A stretch of DNA of 64,000 nucleotides, taken from Girardinichthys multiradiatus. Its lineage: Eukaryota > Chordata > Actinopteri > Cyprinodontiformes > Goodeidae. The translations under genes and the position numbers were made by a program. Positions 11,847 through 22,200 of this stretch are shown here, piece after piece. Each line of letters opens with the position of its first letter. The first letter of the stretch is position 1. The notes under the pieces are model-generated. The model was not told the DNA's origin, ran no database searches, and saw only the letters and a list, made by a program, of their open reading frames with translations. The DNA lies in the NCBI RefSeq assembly GCF_021462225.1, contig NC_061816.1, positions 2,143,731 through 2,207,730 of the forward strand, written 5' to 3'.

Positions 11847-11917
11847 GGGTTTTGTGCCACTGTGAGAGGAGGCAAGTACTATTCTGTGTTTGGATCTGGG
11901 ATTAAACTGTAACAGGT
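11847..11917 (+). pseudogene. TCR/Ig J segment, degenerate
   Basis: A canonical recombination heptamer CACTGTG (11858-11864) precedes a 51-bp segment with the J hallmark Phe-Gly-Ser-Gly (11889-11900), ending in a splice donor CAG|GTGAGA (donor GT at 11916). The reading frame ends in TAA three codons past the hallmark, where functional J segments continue to the splice site. The apparent loss of a few bases before the donor would explain this. A nonamer-like GGGTTTTGT lies only two bases from the heptamer instead of 12 or 23, so the recombination signal looks defective. The segment lies 1.45 kb upstream of a constant exon on the same strand. Confidence 0.65.
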
Positions 11918-12340
11918 GAGATCAAACATTTAGTTTATTATTCTTTATGTTCCCGTTATTGTCACAAAAATTAAACTGAAATTTAAAAGGTCACATATAT
12001 TGTATCAAGTGGACATTTTTTTAAGTTTCACAGATACACTAAACAATGAACAAGTGATCTTACAAATCCTCTATTTTTACTGTCTGTCATAAGAAGTCAT
12101 TTAATTCAGGTTATGTAATGTATGCTACAGAAATGCAATAAATGACTAAATAACAGTAATTCCCTTAATGAGTAAAATATTCCTACAAAAGATGGTGCAC
12201 ATTCTAGTAGAAAAAGTTAATATTTTATCTGAGGCTGTTTGATGTTTCTTATTATTTTTATTATTAGTAGTAGTATTTGTAGTAGTAGTAGTAAATCATT
12301 TTAATATTATACCATTAATCTCTTTAAACAATTCAGTTTT
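11918..12340. other. J-C intron, AT-rich
   Basis: AT-rich sequence ending in TTA/AGT microsatellite (about 12247-12293). No exon seen. Confidence 0.4.
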
Positions 12341-12545
12341 CAATTCAATTCAGTTTATTTATATAGCGCCAATTCACAACACATGTTGTCTCAAGGCACT
12401 TCACAACAGTCAGGTTCATACATTCCAATTAATCCTAACCATTGAACAGTCAGATTCAGTTATTTATTCAAATTGGATAAAAGGTTTTTCCATCTAAGGA
12501 AACCCAGCAGATTGCATCCAGTCAGTGACTTGCAGCATTCCCTAG
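12341..12545 (-). repeat. Dispersed LINE-tail-like repeat
   Basis: Reverse complement of the 3' end of the repeats at 18252-18660 and 36920-37755, sharing the GCGCTATATAAATAAA block (here inverted) and the flanking AATTGAATT tail. The tail suggests the 3' end of a retroposon. Confidence 0.65.
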
Positions 12546-13371
12546 TGTGTAAATAATAAAATAAATTTCAATAAATGTAAAAAGAAAAAAGAAATTTATA
12601 ATAGGTTCTATTTATAATACTTATCTTTTCTTTAATTAACATAATTTTATTGCTTTAAAACAGTAAATTTTATATACACAGGGTATCTTTGTGTTTGTCT
12701 GACTGTGCAAATATAGATTTTTACCAATCTAGTTGTAAAGTTATTTATTTATAATCAATTTCTCAAATAAAATTATGATTTGAAAGTAATTTAGCAAAAA
12801 CTATTATTTATGCAAATTTATATTTCATGTCCAATATAAAAACTCTTTGGTCTGTAAAAAGAAAAATCCTTTAGTAAAGCATGCAGTGGTAAATTAAATG
12901 TAAAAATAAGTGATCATATATGTAGATTTCAGTTGAATTTAATAAAGCAATGGTTACATATACTACATCTGTTGTATTTAATAGTTTAATGTAAAACTTT
13001 ATATTATGTTGGCTACTGCTTACATGTCTAATAGAACATAAAAAAATATATTACATGTAATATAGGAAAATATAAGTCTGTAGAATATTCAACTTCAAGT
13101 GGTGGTCAATAATATAAGCCAGAATAAAAAGTGTTAAATGAAAAGAAAAATATTATTTATGTACATTTGTGCTTCATATCTAACAGGGAAACACTCATTT
13201 TATATTTCTGCCATAAAGAACGGTTTCTATGCAGCCATGTTCTGTGTTTAATGTTAACAACAAGGTTTTACTGTCCAACCATAAATACTTAAATGGTGTC
13301 TAAAGATTTTAGTGTGAAGAACATGTTGATTCAGGAAATTCTGCACTTCTTCTAATTGTTCTCCATCTTTA
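12546..13371. other. AT-rich intron-like sequence
   Basis: Very AT-rich. No coding signal is seen up to the acceptor of the constant exon at 13371. Confidence 0.45.
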
Positions 13372-13923
13372 GACGAGCAGGTAGTGAGCCTGTACCCAGC
13401 AGCGTCCAGAGCCGACCTCAGGGGTAGAACCTCCCTGCTGTGTCTGGCTTCAGCCATGTTTCCTCCTCTGGTCCGATTCTCCTGGAAAGACAGAAGGACG
13501 ACGTCATTGTGCACGCTGAGAGTGAGCAGCTGGAGCTCAGAGAATCCAGACACACTGCTGTCATCTTTATGATCCACCAGCTAGAAAACAGCACTGATGA
13601 TGGCAGCTGCTTTGTCAGGCATGAGGGAGGAGAAGTGGAGGACCCAATGAAGCAAAGTAATTAGGAATCTTTGATTTAATCCACTGATGTTCCTTCCAAC
13701 ATCTAAACATTTTATTTTTTCCTCCCTTTTCTCAGGGATTTCTGCTGTTGCAGTGACAGACGAGCCACCTGCAGATCTTTTCCTGGGACCATTTTTCAGA
13801 TGGAAGAATGAGGTGAAGCTGCTCTGTCTGCTCTACACCAGGGAGATTGTGAAGAGTTTGGTGTTGACCTGTGACCTTTCTCTGCTCTGCATTCTCAGTA
13901 AAAGCAGCACACATGCTGACTGA
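13372..13923 (+). pseudogene. TCR-gamma-like constant region, C plus TM exons
   Basis: The first exon follows an acceptor (ATCTTTAG, ending 13371) and encodes an Ig C1 domain: Cys in Leu-Leu-Cys-Leu-Ala-Ser, Met-Phe-Pro-Pro, Phe-Ser-Trp-Lys and, 60-70 residues on, Gly-Ser-Cys-Phe-Val-Arg-His-Glu-Gly-Gly. One base is missing just after the Trp-Lys codons (about 13483), shifting the frame. The exon closes near 13659 at a GTAATT donor. The second exon (acceptor CTCAG, about 13735, to stop 13923) has a connecting peptide and a membrane segment with an embedded lysine (Leu-Leu-Cys-Leu-Leu-Tyr-Thr...Ile-Val-Lys-Ser-Leu-Val), as in TCR chains that pair with CD3. The closest resemblance I can give is teleost TCR gamma. 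An Ig light-like membrane chain is the alternative. Broken by the frameshift. Confidence 0.65.
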
Positions 13924-13949
13924 ACGCTTCTTTTAAAAACTTATCCTCA

Positions 13950-14137
13950 TTAAATCATTTTGCTCTTTCTCCCTGATCAGCATTTACAACATTTGGTTAC
14001 AACACAGAACAATTTATGCTGCATCCTTTATCTTCTGCACAGACTAGGAGGTTTTCTGTGATTTCAACACAATAATATTTCTTTATCATCTACTTTGTAC
14101 ATCTTGTAGCATTTCAATGATTTACTTTTATCTTCTT
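13950..14137 (+). repeat. Segment duplicated in inverse at 16276-16462
   Basis: This stretch, just 3' of the TM exon and so probably its old 3' UTR, recurs inverted 2.3 kb away. Identity is about 90 percent by eye over 185 bp. Confidence 0.85.
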
Positions 14138-15735
14138 TTTTTTAATTTAATTATATAAAAAGTGTGTTAAAATGTCTCCTTATTTAGACTCTAGTCATGT
14201 TTTCTAATAGCATTAACACAGTTTTATAGTATTGAAGTAATTCCATTAAAAGCAACTCCCAAAACAGGATGACACACTAATAAAGTAACCGTTTTAGGAT
14301 ATGACCAAATAGGTGATAAACTAATATTTACATGTTAAAATGCACTTATTGCTTCAGCTTAATTCGTTTTTCAATTATTTTAAATTACATTCATATTCTT
14401 ACAGTACAGGAGTGTATTTTATGTCAATTTTAAAAGTCTTATCATTGACATGTTACTGAGTGGACATGAAACATAGTTTAAATGTTGCAACTCAGTGAAG
14501 CAAAGAGAGAAGTTCTGAATCCTTCCTGGAATCAGTATTTCTAACCAGAGCTGTTGCTGCAACTGTCATGAAAACATGAAAATGAAAACCTGCAGAAGCC
14601 ACACAGCCCATCTGCTGCTTGGATGACTCAGAGCTGATTTTTCTGTCCTGATAACTGCTCTGAACAAGTTCATGTCTGCTGGAGAACCTCAACCCCACAC
14701 ACAGAACACTGAGCTGACCCATATGAAGCTCATGTCCCACAGTAAACACTTGTACTTCTGTTATGTTTTCTGATCATCTGTTCTCAGTTTCTTCCTCTTT
14801 GACAGGATTTCTCAATGAAGTTGCCACAGTTTCCTTCATGTGAACAAAACCCGTAAATATTTTGCAGCAACCAGTATGATATAATTAGACACCAGTTAGT
14901 ATTGATCATATTGATGATAGTCATATTATGTTATCTTCTATCCTATGTTCTTAATCTGGCAGATGATAACATGTCAATCAAACGTATAAGAGTGTGTGTT
15001 GCAGCTTGATGCTGAAATGAACAAATAGGTAGGATTCACTTCCAATAACAATGGTGTTCATGACCCAGTAATCTCTAACTTTAGTTCTAGGGTTTGGATT
15101 CTTAATCAGACCAACATTAATTTGATGTTGATGACTTGAAATAAAATAGAACAATCCCAGAGATTACCTCTGAGGATATTTCAACAATAGACTTTATATT
15201 AAAAACATGTTAAGGTTTAAGTGTTTAGTAGGACAAAATGCAATTCAGAGGTTTCTTGTCCTCTTGTCTCGTTGCAGACCAGAAATTTATCGCCCGTATC
15301 ACAGCTTGTGCTGCAAACTAACCGCCGCTGACATGAACCGATTTCTCTAAACTGAAGTGAGCTTCAGAAAAACTTTCACTGCAAAGTTTGCCTGAAAACA
15401 GGGAGAATTAGGTTTAGAATTAGAATTAAGATTTTCAGAAAAAAAGGAAAGTTTAACTCTATGTAAAGTTAAAGTCTTGTTTAATTATCTAATCAATCAG
15501 TTTCATGTGTTCACTCCTCAACCAATGATTCCTGTCATTAAAAAAACAAGAGTTTTCTTTCTAACTCTGTGCTATGATTTATTTTCAATTAGAAATATGG
15601 ACACATCAGCTTCAGATTATAGGAAAATAACAATAAACGATCAATAGAATCAAAGTGTGAATCAATATTTAAATTTAAATGTGCACATATTTACAGAACA
15701 TAAATAGATGTAATAAATCCATTAACAAACACATA
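14138..15735. other. Intergenic, no gene seen
   Basis: No exon, RNA gene or transposon end could be supported in this stretch. Confidence 0.45.
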
Positions 15736-16045
15736 CAGTAGGGAGAACAAGTATTTGTTACACTGCGTATTTTGCAGGTTTTCCCACCTCCAAAGCATGT
15801 AAAAGTATTTCATTTTTATCATAGGTCATCTTCAACTGTGAGTGACAGAATCTGAAACAAAAATTGTTATTTTGAATTTTATTGCATGACATCAGTATTT
15901 GATCACCTAACAACCAGTAAGAATCCCGGCTCTCTCAGGCCTGTTAGTTCTTCTTACCTGTATTAACTGCACCTGTTTGAACTCGTTATCTGTTTAAAAG
16001 ACACCTGTCCACACACTCAATCAAACACACTCCAACATCTCCACC

Positions 16046-16797
16046 ATGACCAAGACCAGAGAGCTGTGTGAGGACATCAGGGATAAAATAGTAGACCAGC
16101 ACAAGGCTGGGATGGACTACAGGAAAATACCCAAGCAGCTTGGTGGGAAGGCAACAACTGTTGGGCTCCATGCAACATCTCACCTCATGGGGCATCAATG
16201 ATCATGAAGAAGGTGAGGAATCAGCCCAGAACTACATGGCAGGACCTAGTCAATGACTAGGTCTCAAAGAAGGTATAAGTTGTAAAAGTAAAATTGAAAC
16301 GCTGAAAAATGTACAAAGTAAATGATGAAGAAATATTATTGTGTTGAAATCACAAAAACGTCCTAGTCTGTGCAGAAGATAAAGAATGCAGCATAAATTG
16401 TTTTGTGTTGTAACCAAATGTTTTAAATGCTGATCAGAGAGAAAAAGCAAAATGATTTAATAACACATTACGCAACCAATAATTAATATCCTTCAGTGCC
16501 GCAAGGTCCCCCTGTTCAAGCCAGTTCATGTCCAGGCCCATCTGAAGTTTGCCAATGACCATCTAGATGATCCAGAGGAGGAATGGGAGAAGGTCATGCA
16601 CTCAGACCTTCTCCCATTCAGAAATACACAGAAAAAGAGCTTTTTGGTCTAAACTCCACTCACCATATTTGCTGGAAGAAGAAAGATGAGGACAACCACA
16701 GGAACACCATCCCTACCGTGAAGCATGGAGGTGGAAACATCATTCTTTGGGGATGCTTTTCTGCAAACGGGACAGGACGACTGCACCTCCCCACTGT
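16046..16797 (+). pseudogene. Tc1-like transposase, interrupted
   Basis: Starts at the ATG at 16046 with Met-Thr-Lys-Thr-Arg-Glu-Leu and an HTH region up to about 16165. A second block (about 16495-16600) carries the linker up to the expected first catalytic Asp, and a third (about 16625-16797) the [11 protein letters not shown] motif. Between the first two lies foreign DNA (16276-16462). The catalytic Asp-Glu region is disrupted by a small hairpin at 16582-16618. The second catalytic Asp and the Glu are not present. Confidence 0.8.
16276..16462 (-). repeat. Inverted copy of 13950-14137
   Basis: Reverse complement of the TCR-like 3' segment, set inside the Tc1 transposase sequence and accompanied by loss of some transposase codons. 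Confidence 0.85.
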
Positions 16798-16800
16798 ATA

Positions 16801-17530
16801 TGAAGTATCAGACAAAGAAAACATACAGAAACTTCTAGTGACAAAAATGAAAGAATACAGGTTTGAAATAATCAGTGAAAGTTCAGCAATTTTATCAACC
16901 TGCTCATTAACCTCTGATGGTTGCCAGACTTCATCGCACTCTTGATATCTTGTATGACAACATGTCAATCCCAACCTGGTTTCTATTAGATGTAAATGAA
17001 CGAGGTGAAGGGGTCTCTAGTTCTCTGTTCCACATCATCCTAATCCTGTTCTAGGTCTGCAGAGTATCACAGATGTATTTCCACCTTAGTCATTTGCTCT
17101 CTGGATCTCTGGGGCCCAGTCTGAAAACCATCTTACTGGGCACATCTGGATTAGCTGGTAGTACCGCAGAACTGCTTCAGGTGTTGAGGTAATCTGCTTC
17201 AAAGTTTCTCTCCTTTCCAGAGGTTCCAGTTAGTGGGACGTTGCTCCAGACAGGAAGGATTCCAAATCACCAACAGCAGTTTCACACCATTAAATAAAGG
17301 GGATGCAATCGTTGTAATTAATTAAATGCATTTAATACAAAACAATGAGATAAATATACAAGTTTGGGTTTCACAGTTACAGTGAATGTCCAACTCCAGA
17401 TTGAGACCTATCAAGACCTTAAGGCATGCTTCGCTGCCGCTGAATGATAACATAAATATTCTCTTTAAATGTGAATACTGGAGAGGACAATATGTGCATG
17501 ACCACTGAGAAGATAAGTTCACGTTCACCT
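16801..17530. other. Intergenic, no gene seen
   Basis: No recognisable exon or repeat boundary. Confidence 0.4.
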
Positions 17531-18665
17531 TCAGTAGATGATACACTTTGCCCTGCCTTTCAGTGTTTGACCCTGCCTATCTCCTAGACAAAGCTATTGG
17601 CTGAGCTCTTTTCTCTTCAATCCTATAGACTTGAAAACTGGCTCAGAGCTTATCTGCTTAGCTGGGTTTCTCTCCCAGATGAAGCTACTAAAGGAGCACT
17701 GCAAATGGAAAATAAAACAAACGCACCTCAAGAAACTCAGCTGACAAAGGAGATCGGTGAAAATCAATCAAGTGGCACTTTAATAAATTTTTGCAAGAAT
17801 TGAGAATGGACAGAATACAAACAAGTGTCTTGATCTGCCCTCTCTGCCCAAGACTATGAGTTACAATGCTTTTATAGTTCTCGCACAGCTGAAAATGTAA
17901 TTCACAACACAGGAAACAAGAAAATAAAACAATCTTTGAGCATCAGATTTCTAAAGGGGATCAGCATGATGTGAAGCCCTGGAGAGAAGAGAGGTATCTC
18001 CTCTTGGGACAACAAAGCCTGCATATCAGGGGAAGGTCCTGCATTTCAGGCACCTCTAAGTGTTGCATGCTGACCTGGCAAGAGTAGATCAGGTCTGAAC
18101 TGAACATTCTATGGACAACAAGCGGACAGAGCACACTTAGGAAGAACAGATGATATCTCGAAGATGTCCAGAGGTAGCCCAGTTCTGAAAGAGCTGACCT
18201 GACTCTAAGTGATACTAAACAAGATATCCTATTTACATTTTTCTACTATCAAGCACCTATTGCCATTAACTGTTTACTTTTTTTCACAAAGAAACAACAT
18301 CTGAATATGCTGGAGGTTTTTTCCTGTTAAAGTGGACTTTTCGTCTCCACTGTTACATTCCTGCTCAGTATGAGTGATTGCTGCAAAGTCAACAACACAA
18401 TGTAATCGACTTTCCACCATCGATACATGCTCATCCAGGAGGAGTCAGTGCTGCAAGTCGCTGACTCAGTGAAATTTACTGGGTTTCTTAGGCAAAAATC
18501 TTTTTAACCAATTTGAATAATAAACTGAATTGCACTGCATTATTTGGATCAATTGGAATTGATGTACTTGACTTGGAATCAGTGTGTATGATTGAACTAA
18601 ATTGTTTAGTGCCTTGAGATGACATGAGTTGTGAATTGACGCTATATAAATAAACTGACCTGAGG
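17531..18665 (+). repeat. Dispersed LINE-tail-like repeat, split by solo LTR
   Basis: 17531-17699 and 18252-18660 align to successive parts of the copy at 36920-37755 (TCTCCTAGACA..., ACTAAAGGAGC..., CTCAGTATGAG...GGATTGCTGCAAAGTCAAC, ending in CTATATAAATAAACTG). The interruption is the LTR at 17700-18251. Confidence 0.75.
17700..18251 (-). mobile_element. Solo LTR, 552 bp
   Basis: Bounded by the perfect 5-bp duplication AGCAC (17695-17699 and 18252-18256). Its ends are TGCAAATGG and CTACTATCA. A TATA-like CTATAAAAGC on the minus strand (about 17868-17877) suggests minus orientation. No internal genes are present, so this is a recombined single LTR or an LTR-like insert. Confidence 0.7.
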
Positions 18666-18737
18666 ACATTAAAACAGTAACACATTCTAAGAGTCAAATG
18701 CTGAAGATATAAATAAAGATTAAACTATCTGTTCATT

Positions 18738-19261
18738 TTAAATTAAACACAAACTCACTGAGGAAACTGGCTGCAACATAAATCCAGGGTAGAGAGGTTC
18801 AGTGAAGGTGGTGTTGATGGTGTGGATTTGGATCAGAGTGTTACTGAAGACTTCGTAGAATGAAAGAGTGCCAGCAGGCCAGTCCATGTACACTGCTACT
18901 CTGTTGGAGACGGGGGAGGAGGGAATGGCTGTTTCTCTGAAATCATCCCAGACTGAATAGCCACCATCAGAGCACTTCAGGCTCCAGGACTGAGCATTCC
19001 ATCCAAACCAACAGAGACCTATGTCGTCTGTCCTTTTAATTCCTTTGTAACTCACTGCTATGTGAACACCTCCAGTCCACTCAACCTCCCAGTAACAGCG
19101 GCCAGTCAGGCCTTCTCTGCACAGCAGCTGTGGAAGAATAAACCTGTCTGGATGATCAGGATATAACATTTCTTGTGGTGCAATGATGACCTTCCTTTGG
19201 TTGTCAGTTAGTTTAAGGAATGTGTTCACTGTGTTTGTGTCGATTGTGAGCTGACAGGAAT
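18738..19261 (-). CDS. NLR exon 7: PRY-SPRY (B30.2) domain
   Basis: The acceptor CCATCAG (CAG at 19262-19264) opens the exon with a split Tyr codon. The PRY part (Thr-Ile-Asp-Thr-Asn-Thr-Val) is followed by SPRY hallmarks Cys-Tyr-Trp-Glu-Val-Glu-Trp, Trp-Ser-Leu-Lys and Val-Ala-Val-Tyr-Met-Asp-Trp...Leu-Ser-Phe-Tyr. The stop is at 18738-18740. B30.2 domains bind protein ligands, and in fish NLRs this is the terminal, possibly ligand-facing module. Confidence 0.93.
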
Positions 19262-22200
19262 CTGATGGAGAGAACAAACACAATCCAGCTGCAGTTATTG
19301 ATCATTTATTGACACTTTGATGATGACTCCTGAATGAGTGATGGACAGTTTGAAGATGGTTGAATGTGAGCTGCTTTGTTGTCATGAATCAAATGAAAAA
19401 CACACTTACACTTCCTCAGACCTGGTTTCAACCATCGGACTCCAGCAGGCTCCCTGAAAGGAGTAGAGGGGTCAGGCCATTAGCTACCTTCAGCAAGAAA
19501 ACATGGACATTATTTGGCTCTTTGACAAAGAAATATATAAGAGAATACTGAGTCAGGTAATTAATTTTGTTTAGACATAGTTGCTAAAGGTGAAAGGCAG
19601 ATCTTCCTTTACATACATAAACTTTCTGAGACCGCTGAAAGAAACATTTGTCTCTATTGTATTGAAGCAAATCTATCTCCATGTTAGACATGAAAATTTC
19701 TCTGCCTGATTTAGTAAACATTTAATCACGGATATTAGGTTTAAAAACATGTAATCTTCTGTGTGTCACCATCTGAGGTTGTTTTGGACCAAAATGCAAA
19801 CAGTCGCTTGTGCACAGCATATTGAAAACAGATCTTCTTTAATTAAGGCTCGGAGATCAGCACTTACAAGGCCATAGGAAATTCACAGAAGAGAATTCAC
19901 AAAAAGCATAATCCAAAGAGCTCGGGGAAAGACGTGACAAACAAGGTATACATGAAATGAAAAACCAGCGAAGAATAATTAGAGGAACTGGGTATATAAT
20001 ATGGAAGCAAATCGTTACCATATTTCAAATGAAAAAGCATTTTCAGAAATGCTTTTTCATTTTAAGAATGTGGCTGCATTCTTTGACTCATAAATGAAAT
20101 TAGGTATCAATAATCCTATTTGCATTTTAATTTTCTTTTTCAAGACTGCTCATTCTTTCACTTAATTAAAATGAAAAAGAAAGACTTTTGAGATTTATTT
20201 TTCAAAATATGCCCCAGCAAATAGATACCAGAATTCAATTTGAAATGTAAAATATGGAAATGAAAAAGCATTTCCAGAAATGCATTTTCATTTTAAGAAT
20301 GTGGCTGCATTATTTGACCCATAAATAAAATTAGTAATCAATCATCCTATTTGCATTTGCATTTTCTTCTTCACGACTTCACATTTTATGCCATAATCAA
20401 AAAGAAAACAAAGCAGACATTGCTTTTTCGTTTTCGTGATCTGCCCGCAAAGTACTGCCCAGAACTCGAAAACGAAAAAGCATTCCGAACTGCGGGCACA
20501 GCTGAATGACGGTGGCAGGCTGTGGCAGTTCCGCCACACCCTGCCACCGGAACTGCCACAGCCTGCCGCAGGGTGGCACGGGATTCCGCGAGGATGCCAG
20601 AAGGTGCCAGATCGGCTGTAAAAGCTTGCCAATGCGGTTGCCGCTGTTTTTGTGGAAGCTGATGCTGATTATCGGCAAATGGGATGTCATTGTTGTTATA
20701 GCCTGTTACCTTTACATAATGATTTCATTATTGATTATTATTTAATAAACAGCTTTAGACCCATAACATAAGGTGATTGTATTTACTTGACATGGAAAAT
20801 AAATAGCACTATGTGTATGTGCGACGTGTTGAAAGGATGACAAAGATTTATTGCACAAACAGCCGGTTTATTATAGATCATTCTGAATTGTCACTCACAG
20901 AAAAATATAAATAAATGTTTAAAAGCATGCTGGATGTCCCAGGCCATAAGGCTGCCACGAGGATGCCACAGCCTGCCACCGGAACTACCAGTTCTGCCTG
21001 CCACTGCCACAAATTGAGCTCGGCCCTGCTGCAATTCAATCAGTTTCTCGGCACGTTTGCAATGTAATGCAATGCAGACGTTCACAGCGCCCCCTACCGA
21101 AAAAGATGGGTAGCTTCAACAGCAGGGAGCTGAGGAAGAGCGTCTGCTGACGTCACTCTGCTGCACCCGCCGCTCGGAATGCTTTTTCGTTTTCGAGTTC
21201 TGGGCAGTACTTTGTGGGCAGACCACGAAAATGAAAAAGCAATGTCTGCTTTGTTTTCTTTTTGATTATGGCATAAAATGTGCAGTCGTGAAGAAGAAAA
21301 TGCAAATACAAATAGGATGATTGATTACTAATTTTATTTATGGGTCAAATAATGCAGCCACATTCTTAAAATGAAAAAGTACTCGTACTCGTCATACTCG
21401 TTGTCTTCCGCTTATCCGGGACCGGGTCGCGGGGGCAGCAGACTCAACAGAGACGCCCAGACGTCCCTCTCTCCAGACACCTCCTCCAGTTCCTCCAGGG
21501 GGAGCCCAAGGCGTTCCCAGGCCAGCCGAGAGACATAGTCCCTCCAGCGTGTCCTGGGCCGTCCCCTGGGCCTCCTCCCGCTGGGACATACCTGGAACAC
21601 CTCCCGAGGAAGGCGTCCAGGAGGCATCCGGTATAGATGCCCGAGCCACCTCAACTGGCTCCTCTCGATGTGGAGGAGCAGTGGCATTTCTGGAAATGCT
21701 TTTTCATTTTCAAATTTTACATTTCAAATTGAATTTTGATATCTATTTGCTGGGGCATATTTTGAAAAATAAATCTCAAATGTCTTTTTCTTTTTCATTT
21801 TAATTAAGTGAAAGAATGAGCAGTCTTGAAAAAGAAAATTAAAATGCAAATAGGATTATTGATACCTAATTTCATTTATGTGTCAAACAATGCAGCCACA
21901 TTCTTAAAATGAAAAAGCATTTCTGAAAATGCTTTTTCATTTGAAATATGGTAACGATTTGCTTCCATAATATAAGCAGGGAGAGAAGGAGAGTGGACCA
22001 ATGAGGGAGAAGTGGAAACAGGTGCGGGAACTGGCCGTGGAGACTGAAGGAATCAATGATTACCTTGGTGACAAGAACTAGGAAACACAAGGACACGAGG
22101 AAACTAAACTATAAGAAAACCAAAGGGAACATAAAATCTAAGGATAACATTATCTGATAAGGAAGAGCAGGGAAGCGAAGACCTTGAATTACTATAAACT

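Larger units (their letters stand above)
15736..16800 (+). mobile_element. Degraded Tc1/mariner transposon, family B
   Basis: A Tc1-type left end CAGTAGGGAGAACAAGTATT follows TA at 15734-15735. The + strand encodes transposase pieces. The right end is missing and the middle is replaced by an inverted copy of 13950-14137. Confidence 0.8.
20001..21968. mobile_element. Fold-back element with long composite inverted arms
   Basis: Arms 20001-20487 and 21175-21968 are inverted copies; the right arm is longer because of a LINE insertion at about 21380-21683. Each arm holds two related tandem units beginning with a small hairpin (GAAAAAGCATTT...AAATGC.TTTTC). The outer ends read ATGGAAGCAAATCGTTACC. 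Flanking ATATAA occurs on both sides, and the related LTR at 39671-39700 shows the uninterrupted site GGAATATAAGCAGGG. No transposase is present. A hAT/P-type 7-8 bp target duplication is plausible. The family is unknown to me. Confidence 0.8.

Noticed and set aside
12300..12310. Possible additional TCR exon in the J-C interval
   Set aside because: Only AT-rich and repeat sequence; no Ig motif found.
21392..21687. Open frame as a host gene
   Set aside because: It is the C-terminal part of a dispersed LINE, found three times in the window.
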